Source: Symbiodinium natans (lineage: Eukaryota > Sar > Dinophyceae > Suessiales > Symbiodiniaceae). From it: a stretch of DNA of 64,000 bases. A program made the translations under genes and the position numbers. Positions 1 through 10,620 of the stretch are shown piece by piece (within the stretch, counting starts at the first letter, position 1; each line of letters starts with the position of its first letter). The notes beneath the pieces are model-generated. The model saw nothing but the letters and a program-made list of their open reading frames with translations, was not told where the DNA came from and did no database searches. The DNA lies in the NCBI GenBank assembly GCA_905221605.1, contig CAJNDS010002473.1, positions 40,001-104,000 of the forward strand, read 5' to 3'.

Positions 1-93
1 GGCCCAAACCCTAAGCGCCCAACAGCCGAAGCCCCGAACCCTATAAGCTCCAAGCCCTAAACTCTAAACCCCAAACCCTAAACCTTAAACCCT

Positions 94-128
<35 letters not shown>
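1..128. repeat. CCCTAAA-type array with C(32) tract
   Basis: Degenerate CCCTAAA units followed by about 32 uninterrupted C, then CCCCCCCAAAAAAA. It is the first of several C(n)A(n) junctions. Confidence 0.8.
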
Positions 129-129
<1 letters not shown>

Positions 130-480
130 ACCCCCCCAAAAAAATAGAAAAGAAGAAAGAGAAAGGGAAAAACATCTTCTTTACACACCCGAGGTCTGCC
201 TTTCTGCCTGTTCTTACGGGTGCTTCAAGGTAGTTTCCCTGTATCCCTCTTTAGCCCTACCAACCCATAAAGCATTAACATTTGGGTTTCGTAGCTTGTT
301 ATAGGAAAATTAGCTTGTTGTAGGACGGATTGGGGGGTTGAGAGGGTTCAAGGGTGTGAAGGATCGACCCTGGGAGGGAAATCGCAACCCAGCTACAAAC
401 ATGTAAAACAATGTAGCCCGAAACCCGAAGCCCTAAACCCAAAAACCCCAAACCCAAAACCCAATACATGCATGCATGCA
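129..480. other. Unique intronic stretch
   Basis: A/G-rich then mixed sequence with scattered CCCTAAA-like words. No supported gene. Confidence 0.4.
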
Positions 481-567
481 TTCATGCATGCATACATATA
501 TGTATATATAGATATACACATATCTATATATCTATATGTATATATATATATATATATGTATGTATAC

Positions 568-650
<83 letters not shown>

Positions 651-663
651 CGTATACGTATAC

Positions 664-704
<41 letters not shown>

Positions 705-760
705 CACATATACATATATATATATATATATAGGTATATATATATACACAGACATATTAA
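481..760. repeat. TATATG / TATACG microsatellite
   Basis: About 270 bp of (TATATG)n with internal TATACG variants and TA runs. The long open frames across it (Tyr/Val or Ile/Cys repeats) are artefacts. Confidence 0.95.
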
Positions 761-804
761 TAAACGTAATGTTACCAATATTGCTTTCGTTCTTGCTGCG
801 ACAG

Positions 805-873
805 GAGGTCGCCACCGCACTCCTGAAGCTGGACGCCGTTGTCCTCAGCCCGAGCCAGTTGAGTGTGATCAAG
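805..873 (+). CDS. FH2 exon (LD..LSPSQL helix)
   Basis: Acceptor GCGACAG, then 23 codons starting EVATALLKLDAVVLSPSQLS. FH2 domains have 'ai..lD...ls.eqL..l' at this place. Starts in phase 0. The likely end is AAG followed by GAGCCC, which would be a GA donor; otherwise the frame meets a TAA in the repeat. The upstream sequence is an AT-rich TATATG microsatellite rather than CCCTAAA, so this exon is less typical. It follows in phase with the exon at 1627. Confidence 0.6.
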
Positions 874-1618
874 GAGCCCTAAACCCTGAACCCTGAACCC
901 TAATTGAACCCTGAACCCTAAACCCTGAACCCTAAACCCTAAACCCTAATCCCTAAACCCTAAACAATAAGGGAAGCAAAACGCTCTAAGCCTTAAACAG
1001 TCAAACCCTAGTTCCTGAGAACCCAGAACCCGAAGCCCTGAAGCCCAAGGCCCTGAAACCCTAAAACCGTGAATTCCACACCCGAAGGGCGCCCAAAGAC
1101 CCGAAGACCCTACAGCCCCAAAGCCGTGGGAGGGTTTGGGTTTACGGTTTAGGGTTTTGGGTCTTTAAGCCAACTCTCCAGGAGCACGCCAGCCCGCAGC
1201 CTGCGCAGGCTCCAAGAGAGAACTTAGTAGTAGAGTAGGTAACCTTTAACCTTTTTGGGTTAATACATTCCCCTTATATTCCCAAAGGTTAACCTTGAAA
1301 ACCCCTAGGTACTGGACAACTGAGAGAAGTATCTAGGGGTTGAGGTTTCAGGGACTCGGATTTCGGGTTTCGGGTTCAGGCTCGAGGCTCTCAAGACTGT
1401 TGCAGTCCACACCTTGAAGCCCTATGTCCTTAGGCACCATGGCCCGAAGAGCCTAGAACCGCATGTAGGACTCAGGGTTTATAGGGTTTAAAGGGTGATG
1501 GCTTGAGGTTTCTTTTTTAGGGTTTAGGGTTGAGAAGGTTAACGCCCTAAACCCCAAGCCCCAAACCCCAAACCCCAAACCCTAAACCCTAAACCCCAAA
1601 CCCTAAACCCTAAACCCT
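874..1618. repeat. FH2 intron with inverted telomeric arrays
   Basis: CCCTAAA-type at 880-965, mixed sequence, short TTTAGGG at 1130-1160 and 1480-1530, then CCCTAAA/CCCCAAA at 1546-1618 running to the acceptor. Confidence 0.7.
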
Positions 1619-1626
1619 CCTGCCAG

Positions 1627-1698
1627 GTGAGCCAGCTGGAAGAGTGCCGCAAAGAGCACCCAACCGTGCCTTTCGCGCTGCCTGAGGCGTGCTCGAGG
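1627..1698 (+). CDS. FH2 exon (VSQLEECRKEHPTVPFALPEA)
   Basis: The acceptor is CTGCCAG after a CCCTAAA array and the donor is GTTGGGTTAGGG. It holds 24 codons, phase 0 to 0, with the frame open through. The sequence VSQLEECRKEHPTVPFALPE fits the FH2 segment after the LD helix. GC-rich third positions contrast with the flanking repeat. Confidence 0.65.
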
Positions 1699-1699
1699 G

Positions 1700-2699
1700 T
1701 TGGGTTAGGGTTTAGGGTTTAGGGTTTAGGGTTTAGGGTTTAGGGTTTAGGGTTTAGGGTTTAGGGTTTTGGGTTTTGGGTTTTGGGTTTTGGGTTTTGG
1801 GTTTTGGGTCTAGGGTTTAGGGCTTAGGGTTTAGGGTTCGAAGGAAGTTCAGCATTTTGGGACACGGGGCCTTGCACTGCAGATTCACGACAGATCTTGG
1901 TAACAGCTACCCGAAGTTTGCTTGAGCCGTTTGGACGTCCGCAAAATTTCGGGGGCGTACGATATTAGGGGTACCATATTGGCCTAACTATAAGTAGGAA
2001 GCTATTATTTGTGGGTCTATATTCGGGGTAAAGTCCCAGTTAGGGTTGTGGGTTTAGGGTTTCGGGTCTAGTAGCAGAGCTGCTCAACAGCTTTAGGTGT
2101 CTTGAGCTTGGGGTAGAGGAATCCTGAGCCCGACATCTCCTGAACTCACTGGGGCCCAAAGCCGCTATCCTATACCCCAAACCCCAAACCCCAAGCCCCA
2201 AGCCCCACACCCCAAACCCCACACCCCAAACCCCAAACCCCAAACCCCACACCCCAAACCCCACACCCCACACCCCAAACCCCAAACCCGAAATTTGAAA
2301 CCCCAAACCGTAAACTCCAAACCCTAAACCCTAAACTCCCACCATAAGATGGGTTTTTGGGCGGTGTTTGGGAAGAAGGCTAGAACTCTTGAAGCTGCAT
2401 CTAGGCTGGGATTGAGTAGGGTTTAGGGTTTAGGGTTCAGGGTTCAGGGTTCAGGGCTCAGACCTCAGGGGTCAGGGTTCAGGGTTTAGGGTTTAGGGAC
2501 TTTCGCAGGTATACTTATGCGAACCCCACGGATCCAGGGCCCAACCCGTTCACTTCAATGAGACAGCCGAAGGAAAACTGGGTCGCTGAAGATTGGGCTC
2601 AAGGCGTTTATATTATATCTCCAACTACTGTTTAAGGACTTGCGTATCCTAAGCTATCATACCTAGCCCTAAACCCTAGACCCTAAACCCTACTTGCAG
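1700..2699. repeat. FH2 intron with several arrays
   Basis: TTTAGGG then TTTTGGG at 1700-1840, unique sequence to 2040, CCCCAAA/CCCCACA array 2172-2290, TTTAGGG/TTCAGGG 2418-2495, short CCCTAAA 2667-2692 before the acceptor. No coding seen. Confidence 0.75.
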
Positions 2700-2780
2700 G
2701 AGTACATGTGGCAGATCAGCCGGGTCCCAGCATTTCAGGCGCTGGGCTCACTCATGTCCTTGTTCTTTGCCTCTAAAGCT
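2700..2780 (+). CDS. FH2 exon (EYMWQISRVPAFQALGSLM)
   Basis: Acceptor ACTTGCAG after CCCTAAA. The peptide EYMWQISRVPAFQALGSLMS is followed by LFFASKA and matches the FH2 'e.fl..is.ip.f..rl..l.f' segment. The donor is taken at GCT|GTAATT (phase 0) because base composition turns AT-rich there. The frame stays open to 2827, where CACG|GTTTAGGG is an alternative donor. Confidence 0.65.
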
Positions 2781-2920
2781 GTAATTGACAAAAGTTCTGT
2801 TCAACTCAGTGCACAAGATCCTGCACGGTTTAGGGTTTAGGGTTTAGCGTTTAGGGTTTAGGGTCTAGGGAGTACGCCATGCAATACAACCACTAGCTTC
2901 ATCTTTTGCACCTCGTGAAC

Positions 2921-3120
2921 CTAGAGTAGGCCCTTCTCCGTGTTCTTTAAGGGTTAAGATCCCTTTTTGGTTCCCTAAACCCTAAACCCTAAACCCTAAA
3001 CCCTAAACCCTAAACCCTAAACCCTAAACCCTAAACCCTAAACCCTAAACCCTAAACCCTAACCCCCTTTAAACCAAAATTGGGCAGCTGTTGTATTCCT
3101 AGGTTTCTCGTGGGTCTAGC
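2921..3120. mobile_element. MITE family A copy split by a CCCTAAA array
   Basis: Left part (CTAGAGTAGGCCC..) and right part (TTTAAACCAAAA..CCTAGGTTTCTCGTGGGTCTAG) correspond to the continuous elements at 48185 and 50758. About 13 CCCTAAA units lie between, at 2973-3063. The repeat array appears to have entered or grown inside the element. Confidence 0.65.
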
Positions 3121-3386
3121 AATCCAACATCAGGTCCACCCAAAACGGCCCCCTCGACCGCAGAGCCCCAAGCCCAAAGCCCGACAAACTCTGATCCGAT
3201 CCCGGTTTAGGGTTTAGGGTTTGGGGTTTAGGGTTTAGGGTTTAGGGTTTAGGGTTCAGGGTTCAGGGCTTAGGGTTTAGGGTTTAATTTAACCCCTACA
3301 GCCCTTAACCCCAAGTTCCATCACAACATATAAACCTACCTGAACCTTGATCAGCTTGCCCCGCTGGAATGACTAGATTGGGAGGG

Positions 3387-3458
3387 TTAGGCTTTAGGCT
3401 TTAGGCTTTAGGCTTTAGGCTTTAGGCTTTAGGCTTTAGGCTTTAGGCTTTAGGCTTT
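3387..3458. repeat. Homogeneous (TTTAGGC)10 variant array
   Basis: About ten identical TTTAGGC units, then a switch to TTTAGGG. Local amplification of one variant. Confidence 0.9.
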
Positions 3459-3578
3459 AGGGTTTAGGGTTTAGGGTTTAGGGTTGAGGCTTTAGGGTTT
3501 AGGGTTTAGGGTTTGGGGTTTGGGGTTTAGGGTTTTGTTTTTTGGCTAAGCCCCAACCCCTACATCTTAAATGCCCAG

Positions 3579-3630
3579 GCGCGAATTTCCTGCTGGACCT
3601 TTGTGCTGTCGTACAAGGACGCGGGGAGGG
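3579..3630 (+). CDS. Candidate exon (ARISCWTFVLSYKDAGR)
   Basis: Acceptor TGCCCAG, 17 codons in phase 0, then GGGGAGGG|GCAAAAACC, a GC donor leaving phase 1, which is the phase required by the next island. It lies between FH2 exons but does not match FH2, so it may encode an insertion loop or be spurious. Confidence 0.4.
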
Positions 3631-3633
3631 GCA

Positions 3634-3747
3634 AAAACCTTAAACCCTAAACCCTAAACCCTAAACCCCAAACCCCAAACCCCAAACCCCAAACCCCAAA
3701 CCCCAAACCCCAAACCCCAAACCCCAAACCCCAAACCCCAAACCCTA
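3634..3747. repeat. CCCTAAA to CCCCAAA array
   Basis: Four CCCTAAA units followed by about twelve CCCCAAA units, sharply partitioned. Confidence 0.9.
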
Positions 3748-3879
3748 GCCTCACGCCTCCAATCTCAAACTCCTATAGGGTTTTTGCGTTTGGGGTCAGG
3801 TTTCTTCAAGGCTTAGTTAAAGGTTAGGGAAATAAGTAAGGCCAAAGCTCCTGGAAGGACTGGGATGCCCAGATTTTTT

Positions 3880-4030
3880 TTAAAGGGACTCAAGGAGGGA
3901 CCCTTATAAGAGATTTAGGGTTATTTAGGGGCTACTTAGGTATATAGGGACTCTATAAGGCATATATAGGAGTAAGATAGGGGGATAAGATTAAGGGTCC
4001 CTTCTAGGGGTCCCCTCTTATACCCCTTAA
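3880..4030. mobile_element. MITE family E copy (AAGATTAAGGGTCCC)
   Basis: GGGACCCTTATAAGAG at the left; GATAAGATTAAGGGTCCC then TTCTAGGGGTCCCC at the right, around a TATATAGGGA-rich core. Related copies at 7895-8062 (reverse), 31363-31424 and 47236-47380. Confidence 0.6.
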
Positions 4031-4483
4031 TTATCAGCTGTTTATCGGGTGTTTAAGGGAGGGGAGCTCATGGGGGGGGGAGGTACAGGGAACCTTAGGG
4101 AAGCTTCGGGAGCCCCAGGGAGTAGTGGGGAGTACGAGGGAATCAAGCCCTAAACCCTGAACCCTAAGCCCTAAACCCTAAACCTAAACCGTAAACCCTA
4201 AACCCTAAACCCGCCTTCAGGAATCTTATAAGTTTAAGATCAACAATTCGAGGGCTTAGGGTTGCGGTTCCCTTATATACTAAGGTTCCTGCACTAAGGA
4301 TGATCGCATGCAGGGGTACAGAAGCCCCAAACCTGTAAAATCCATTATTATGTAAGAAGTATGTCCTAAATCACTTTCGGTTCCTGGGATACAAAAGTAT
4401 AGATAGTATAGCTCAATGAAAGGGTGTTCGGAGTTTCTGGGAGAGCTGCCTGTATTTCAGTTTTTGGCGTGCCGCCCTCAACC

Positions 4484-4625
4484 CGAAGCGCTAAACCCTA
4501 AACCCTAAACCCTAAACCCTAAACCCTAAACCCTAAACCCTAAACCCTAAACCCTAAACCCTAAACCCTAAACCCTAAACCCTAAACCCTAAACCCTAAA
4601 CCCTAAACCCTAAACCCTAAACCCT
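4484..4625. repeat. Pure CCCTAAA array before an acceptor
   Basis: About 19 uninterrupted CCCTAAA units ending at CCCTGTTCAG. Confidence 0.9.
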
Positions 4626-4631
4626 GTTCAG

Positions 4632-4728
4632 AGGGTTTCGCAAAAAGTGCCTGCAGAATGGCAGCTGCGGGCCGAGTCAGGAGCATCTCCCAGACTCTGA
4701 AGTCCAAAGCCCCCACACCCTGTCGAGG
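4632..4728 (+). CDS. Candidate exon (GFAKSACRMAAAGRVRSISQ)
   Basis: Acceptor TGTTCAG after a long CCCTAAA array; donor TCGAGG|GTTTAGGG. Frame (phase 1 in) reads GFAKSACRMAAAGRVRSISQ then TLKSKAPTPCR with no stop. Good coding composition but no recognised family; sits between two FH2 exons. Confidence 0.45.
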
Positions 4729-4802
4729 GTTTAGGGTTTAGGGTTTAGGGTTTAGGGTAAACCTTTAGGGGAAAACCTCGATGTTTCAGAGGCTTTTAAC
4801 AG

Positions 4803-4886
4803 GACCAGCCTGCGAAATCCCTGTCGCCAGGAGACAGCAAGTGCTTGCAGCGCCATGCTCGGAACCTCGCCTACGATGTCGTAGTG
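4803..4886 (+). CDS. Candidate exon (SKCLQRHARNLAYDVVV)
   Basis: Acceptor TTTAACAG, donor GTAGTG|GTTTAGGG. The phase-0 frame is open (DQPAKSLSPGDSKCLQRHAR and on). An internal acceptor GTCGCCAG|GAG would give a shorter exon. The join to the preceding island is not settled: the phases differ unless a GA donor is used there. Confidence 0.4.
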
Positions 4887-5164
4887 GTTTAGGGTTTGGA
4901 GTTTAGGGTTTAGGGTTTAGGGTTTGGGGTTTAGGGTTTAGGGTTTGGGGTTTAGGGTTTGGGGTTTAGGGTTTAGCGTTTAGCGTTTAGGGTTGTTTAG
5001 AGTTTAGGTTTCTTCCTAAACCCCGAACCCTAGGCTTGAAACTCATACCGCAAGCCTCAGTCGCCACACCTCGTGCACAGCAATTCCGCAACCTATCCCC
5101 CTTCCCAACATGAACCCCTACCACATATAGCCCCATGGCCTCTATCTCTACTGTTTACTAGCCT

Positions 5165-5357
5165 CGAAATCTTTAAGCCCTACACTCCCTAGACTCTAAA
5201 CCCTAAACCCCCAAGCCCCAAACCCTAAACCCTAAACCCGAACCCCAAACCCCAAACCCCAAACCCCAAACCCCAAACCCCAAACCCCAAACCCCAAACC
5301 CCAAACCCTAAACCCTAAACCCTAAACCCTAAACCCTAAACCCTAAACCCTAAACCA
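5165..5357. repeat. CCCTAAA/CCCCAAA array before FH2 exon
   Basis: Mixed then CCCCAAA x9 then CCCTAAA x7, ending AAACCAG at the exon. The exon's other side is TTTAGGG x10 (5462-5533). Confidence 0.9.
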
Positions 5358-5358
5358 G

Positions 5359-5461
5359 GCGAGTTCCAGCTCATCGAGGACGCGGTGCGGCAGTCACGGT
5401 CGTTGCGGCAGCTCCTGGCATTGATCCTGCACCCGGGGCCAACTTTCATGGGCTCCGAAGG
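5359..5461 (+). CDS. FH2 exon (core helix AVRQSRSLRQLLALIL)
   Basis: Peptide EFQLIEDAVRQSRSLRQLL followed by ALILHPGPTFMGSEG. FH2 domains have 'l..a...l..S..f..lL..iL.iGN.mN' here; the IGNxMN is replaced by HPGPTFM. It is flanked by CCCTAAA on the left (acceptor AAACCAG) and TTTAGGG on the right (donor GAAGG|GTTTAGGG). The end phase (2) matches the next exon. The start could also be 5364 or 5370 (GCGAG or TTCCAG acceptors), both phase 0. Confidence 0.75.
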
Positions 5462-5533
5462 GTTTAGGGTTTAGGGTTTAGGGTTTAGGGTTTAGGGTTT
5501 AGGGTTTAGGGTTTAGGGTTTAGGGTTTAGGGT

Positions 5534-6500
5534 TAAGGGCCTATAGTAGCCTCAATTCAAGTACCGCACTTCGCTTGATGAAGTGAAGGTTTGGAGTTTC
5601 ACATATTTGGGTTTGAGGTTTAGGGCTGTAGGGCCTGAAGGCCCCAAACCCTAAACCCGCAGCCTAAAGCTCAAAGTCATACTATGGCCCTACTAAAAGC
5701 CGTAAAGCCCTCTAAACCCTAAACCCAAGGCCCTAAACTCTTTGGGGTTCAAGGGTCAGGGTGGCTCTAGGGGCTGCTTGATCATTGGCCCTAATTAATG
5801 AAAGCCCCAACTGGTAGTCAATCGCTAAACGCCAAGTTTCCACAACCTAAAACCCGAGGCCTAGCATGCTTGATGCTTAGAGAGCTCCGGTTCAAGGCTT
5901 CAGCAAAGAACCTTCCCCGTCCCCCAAAGCCATGATGAGGCTTCATGATTTCGAAACGAAGGGTTGAGGGAGGTTCAGGGCTTAGGATTTGGGGTTTAGG
6001 GTTTAGGGTCGGGTTTAGGGCTTAGGGCTTAGGGCTGAGGCTCGGCCTCATACATCTCCATGTCCCATCTCAGGCAAGTCGGCAACTACCTGCTACTCGG
6101 CGCACCTTCAAACAAAAGCCCTAAACCGGAAAACCCTGAGCTCACAAGAACTTAGCCTAGAAGGCAGTGGCTTTGTCAACAGGAGCAGAGACAGGTGCAA
6201 GTAGGCTTCGGGCGTCACACGGTCGAGTAAATCCGGAAGTTAGGGGCCAGGATCTACCCGAACCCCAGATTCCACTTCCGAAAAGCTCTATAAACACTAC
6301 TGCAAGTCACCGAAGCCCTAAACCCTAAACCCGAAAGCTCCCCAAGTGTACCCTAAAGCCCTAAACCGCCTAAACCCTAGACCCCACACCCTAAACCCTA
6401 AACCCTAAACCCTAAACCCTAAACCCTGAACCCTAAACCCTACACCCTACACCCTACACCCTACACCCTAAACCCTAAACCCTAACCCTAATCCCTGTGG
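5534..6500. other. FH2 intron, unique sequence with short arrays
   Basis: Mostly non-repetitive sequence to 5990, short TTTAGGG/TTTAGGC-like words to 6045, scattered CCCTAAA words, then a CCCTAAA/CCCTACA array at 6380-6490 before the exon. No supported coding. Confidence 0.6.
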
Positions 6501-6504
6501 CAAG

Positions 6505-6569
6505 GAACGGCAGCACGGACCGCGGCCAGGCTGACGGATTCGACCTCGAGACACTCGGGACTCCCCAGG
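6505..6569 (+). CDS. FH2 exon (NGSTDRGQADGFDLETLG)
   Basis: Carries the most diagnostic FH2 stretch: NGSTDRGQADGFDLETLG, compared with the family N-G-s-x-R-G-x-A-x-G-F-x-L-x-s-L. The acceptor is TGGCAAG|G in phase 2, joining exactly to the previous exon. The donor region is CCCCAGGGTTTAGG. GT at 6570 leaves phase 1, which does not fit the next exon. An intron starting GGGTTTAG (end at 6567) does fit. Confidence 0.78.
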
Positions 6570-6667
6570 GTTTAGGGGGGTTTAGGGTTTAGGGTTTAGG
6601 GTGCAGGGCTTAGCGGGTTTAGCGGGTTTAGCGGGTTTAAGGGGTTGGGGTTTAGGGGGTTTAGGGG

Positions 6668-6975
6668 GTGCCAACTGAGCTTTTTCACTGCATCTCCAAG
6701 GAGATCCTTTTGTTGCGACACTTTGGTGATGGAGCAGGCCTGCCACCTGGACAGTGCGCTTGGGGCATGGCGCAGACTTTGAAGACCCCTTCGACCCTGA
6801 TTATGTTATCAAGGTGGCCCACATCAATCGACATGGAGATGAAGTCAATGTTTCGAACATCTTGCCAGGCCTTGTCCACAGGTGCTTCGCTCGGTCAGAG
6901 TCATGCCATATGACCAGTACCTGAATGGGCTTGGCACCCAACATGTCCACCGTCTACTACATCCTCGCCCTTTTA
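6668..6975 (+). pseudogene. Decayed coding fragment, frameshifted
   Basis: Three consecutive coding-like stretches lie in three different frames: ELFHCISKEILLLRHFGDGA, then HGADFEDPFDPDYVIKVAHI with NRHGDEVNVSNILPGLVHRC, then VRVMPYDQYLNGLGTQHVHR. Each shift falls in a short interval, so this looks like one protein-coding piece with two indels, lying in an FH2-gene intron between TTTAGGG-like repeats. I do not recognise the family. A transposon-derived or retrocopied fragment is possible. Confidence 0.5.
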
Positions 6976-7059
6976 GGCGGTTTAGGGGGTTTAGGCGGTT
7001 TCAGGGGGTTCACGGGGTCTAGGGGGTTTCGGGGTTAGGGTTTAGGCTTGAGGGTTTAG

Positions 7060-7560
7060 GTTTACCCTAAACCCTAAACCCTAAACCCTAAACCCTAAGC
7101 CCTAAACCCGAGATGCCAAGCCCTGAACATCTACGTTCGTCAGCTTTCCGTATCACAGGACTCTGCAGTCTAAACTCGAGGCTCTAGCCTTACACCCTTA
7201 AACGCCATCGCCTAAAGCACCCCCTAAAGCCTAAACCCTACACCCTAAACCCTAAACCCTAAACCCTAAACCCTAAGCCCTAAGCCCTAAGCCCTAAACC
7301 CTAAACCCTAAACCCTAAACCCTAAACCCTAATCCCTAAACCCTAAACCCTAACCCTAAACCCTAAACCCTAATGTAGGACTCGGGGGGGGGGGGGGGGG
7401 GAGGTGCTTTGTCAACAAACCGAAGCCGTGTTTTCGTCGCTTGTTCAACCCAAAACTCACAATCCTTCAGCTAGTTCGAGCACATTTAGGGTTTAGGGTC
7501 TAGGGTTCAGGGTTTAGGGTTTAGGGTTTAGAGCAGCTGGTCCCCTTGCCGTGCAGGAAG
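7060..7560. repeat. CCCTAAA arrays, G(18) tract and TTTAGGG
   Basis: CCCTAAA 7065-7110 and 7225-7372 with CCCTAAG variants, G-tract 7385-7401, TTTAGGG 7489-7530 immediately before the FH2 exon. This exon therefore has TTTAGGG upstream, an exception to the usual order. Confidence 0.7.
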
Positions 7561-7602
7561 CTCGATAGTGTGAAGGACAACGCCCGGACCTTAGTGATGC
7601 CC
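7557..7602 (+). CDS. FH2 exon (KLDSVKDNARTLVMP)
   Basis: Acceptor CCGTGCAG; donor ATGCCC|GTTTAAGG. KLDSVKDNARTLVMP matches the FH2 'kl.d.Ks.d...tLl.y' segment directly after GFDLETL. Ends in phase 0, which fits the exon at 11307. Confidence 0.7.
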
Positions 7603-9130
7603 GTTTAAGGTTGGGGTGTGAGATTTCAGGCATAGGACCCACCCTAAACCTTAGTAAATTGGAGGCTGCTCACTGCCATGCTGATTTTTGAGCTTGCCAT
7701 CCAAAACATTGGCAATGTCGCGGCACTCTCTTGGGCGAGACCTAGAGGTCACAGTCGAGGCATCTAGCAGATGGACCTGGCAGCTTTGACCGCAGGATTC
7801 ATACGGGTGTCATGGTGGCATGGCTGATGCCCTGTTCCTGAAGTGACACCATAAAGCCTTGCAAGGCCGTCTGAAACCCATAAAGCGCGCACAGAAGCCC
7901 TTAATCTTATTCCCCTATGTAGCCCCTGTATATACCTTACACAGTCCCTATATGCCTACGTAGACCCTATATAACCCCTATATATATATATATACCTTGT
8001 ATAGTCCCTATATACCTGAGTAGCCCCTAGAGAGAACTCCTAGGGTCCCTTGTAAGGGTCCCTGCTTTAACCCTAAACCCCAAACCAAACCCCAAACCCT
8101 AAACCCTAAACCCCTAAGGTCCCTTTTAAGGGTCCCTCCTTTAGTTTCTTGATTCAAGTGGGGTCTAGGCCATGGCTTCGTTCAAAGGTTGGGCCTCTGG
8201 GAGGGAATTGCGGCTTAGGGTTTAGGGTTTAGGGTTTTAGGGTTTAGGGTTTAGGGGTTAGGGTTTTAGGGCCATGCAATTGGGGCCTGACGTTCACCGT
8301 TTAGGCTTGAAGCTCACTGCGCCGGAAATACTAATGCTGCTGAGCTTGCCCGAGTCTAGGTTTAGGGGTTCAGGGTTTAGGGTATCAGGGTTACTATTAG
8401 ACCCTAAGCCCTAAACCCTAACCCTAAACCCTAAACCCCTTTCTACTTGTAAGGGTGAAGGGTATCAGGGTTAGTACTGTATCCTTATTGTATCCTGGGT
8501 TTAGGGTTAAGGTACCAGGGTTGAGGGCACCCTCAGCCCCTGAAGCATGCAGTTTGTGGCGGAAGTTTCGTAGGGTCAGGGGCAGCCTCAGGTGGTCCTA
8601 AGCCCAAGCCGTAGTTAGGCTGCGCTCAAGCAAACCCTCAACGAGAAAAGCCCGAAACCAGAAGCCCCAAGCCCCAAACCCTCAAACCTCAAACCCTAAA
8701 CCCTAAACCCTAAACCCTAAACCCTAAACCCTAAACCCCTGGATGGTCAGCAAGGGTTGCACCGGACCTGCCAAGCCAGGTGTCTCCTTCCAAAGACGCA
8801 TCTCCGCTGCACGGACCTTTCTATGAGTCGTCATTCAGGGTTTAGAGCCAAGTGTAGGGTTCAGGGTTAACTTAAGGTTTGGGGTTTAGGGTTAAGGTTC
8901 AGGGTTTAGGGTTTAAGGTTTAGGGTTTTGGGTTTAAGGTTTAGGGTTTAGGGTTTAGGGTTTAGGGTTTAGGGTTTAGCATTCAGGGTTCAGGGTTCAG
9001 GGTTCAGGGTTCAGGGTTTAGAGCCAAGTTGAGGGTTTTTAGGTTTCAGGGTCTAGGGTGTTGAGCCAAGTTGAGGGTTCAGGGTTTGGGGTTTAGGGTT
9101 TAGGGTTTAGGGTTTAGGGTTTAGAGCCAA
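7603..9130. other. FH2 intron, 5' part
   Basis: Unique sequence to 7890, family E element in reverse (7895-8062) with a TATATA run, then alternating CCCTAAA (8066-8115, 8400-8440, 8690-8740) and TTTAGGG blocks (8215-8268, 8870-9010, 9080-9125). Short open stretch near 8770-8850 not convincing. Confidence 0.6.
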
Positions 9131-9640
9131 GCTTAGCTAGTCTCAGCGGGGGTTTATGGTGTCGGGCTTGTAGAAAAAATCAGAAGGGAGTCGTGCACAA
9201 CAACATTGACCGGAAAAAGCGTCTCGTCTCTTTGTCTGGAGCCTAGGCACATTTGTTCAATCTCTGATGGGCCACGCTCGCGGTTGATGTTTAAAGCTTT
9301 CGGTCGTTCATTTTCTGGAGACCCCTTGAATCCGCCATTGGTTGTCAAACACTCTCGCTTGGCTTTTCGTCAAATTTGCAGTGGTCCAGGGGTTGACTTT
9401 CCAATCCCCGCCAGATGGGTTTAGGGTTTCGGGTTTGGGGTTTAGGGTTTAGGGTTTTTGAAACTCATCGTTTTGTTTACAAATCGCTTTTTGAAGCCTA
9501 CGCTGCAGCCATCCATTGTCGTTCGCTGTTTTGCAAATATGCATGTTGCGTATGAGGATTTGTCTCGGGGCGCGGAGAGAACCCGCCCCCCAGATGTACA
9601 AAGATATTGCCTTGGGTGCTCCCCTTCGGGTTTAGGGTTT
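9131..9640. other. Unique island with two open stretches
   Basis: About 500 bp nearly free of telomeric repeat. Open reading at 9206-9424 and at 9458-9676 (e.g. LQPSIVVRCFANMHVAYEDL). Could be unannotated exons, a degraded gene or chance; no motif recognised. Confidence 0.25.
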
Positions 9641-10038
9641 GCGGTTTGGGGAGAGGGGTTTGGGGCCGGGGTTTAGGTTAGGGCTTAGGGTTTAAAGTTT
9701 ATTTTTGAGATTTTAAAAGTATTTACCACTTCTTCGGGCCCAGATGTTAAGCCCACCTCCCAGTCCAAGTAATACAGGGGCCATCAGGGGCCTGAGCAAT
9801 CACTGCTGTCATCCCATGTTGGACTCAGATGCGGTAAATGCTTTGAGTTTAGGGTTTGGGGTTTGTGGTTTAGGGTTTAGAGTTTAGATTTTACTCCTTC
9901 AGTCCTAAACGCGAACAACTTAGTTCCTCATTCCTCAGCTCTTTGTTCGCAGCGGGGGTGGGGGGTGGGGTTGTGGCGGAGTCGTTGTCTTTTGGGCTGT
10001 AGAGGTGTAGTGTTGCTGTTTTTTAAAACTAGAATTTT

Positions 10039-10154
<116 letters not shown>

Positions 10155-10365
10155 TTATTCGTTCTATTGTGATTTTTTCTTTTTTATTATGATTACCATT
10201 CTAACATTTTGTGTGTGTGAATATGTATATATATATATATATATATGTGGAGTCTTTTGGGGTGAAAAGGTGCGCCACCTCATTTTCGAGCTTTACTTCT
10301 GTGGCGGGTCTGAGCTGGGCGAGCTGGCGAGCGAAGAGGCGCTGCCGCCTTTTGCTCCAGTTGAA

Positions 10366-10620
10366 GCCCTAAACCCTAGCCCTAAACCCTAAACCCTAAA
10401 TTCTAAACCCTAAACCCTAAACCCTAAACCCTACACCCTAAACCCTAAACCCTAAACCCTAAACCCTAAACCCTAAACCCTAAACCCTAAACCCTAAACC
10501 CTAAACCCTAAACCCTAAACCCTAAACCCTAAACCCTAAACCCTAAACCCTAGCCCTAAAATCCCTAAACCCTAAATCCTAAACCCCAAACCCTAAACCC
10601 TAAACCCTAAACCCTAAACA
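10366..10620. repeat. Long CCCTAAA array
   Basis: About 34 units, mostly perfect, one of the longest in CCCTAAA sense. Further blocks at 10731-10790 (CCCTAAA) and 10878-10940 (TTTAGGG). Confidence 0.9.

Noticed and set aside
1-128. True chromosome end
   Set aside because: Telomeric motifs occur in both orientations throughout 64 kb with genes between; this is interstitial, not a telomere.
393-896. Long open frames on both strands at 0.4-0.9 kb
   Set aside because: They translate a TATATG/TATACG microsatellite; only the final part (from 805) is a supported exon.
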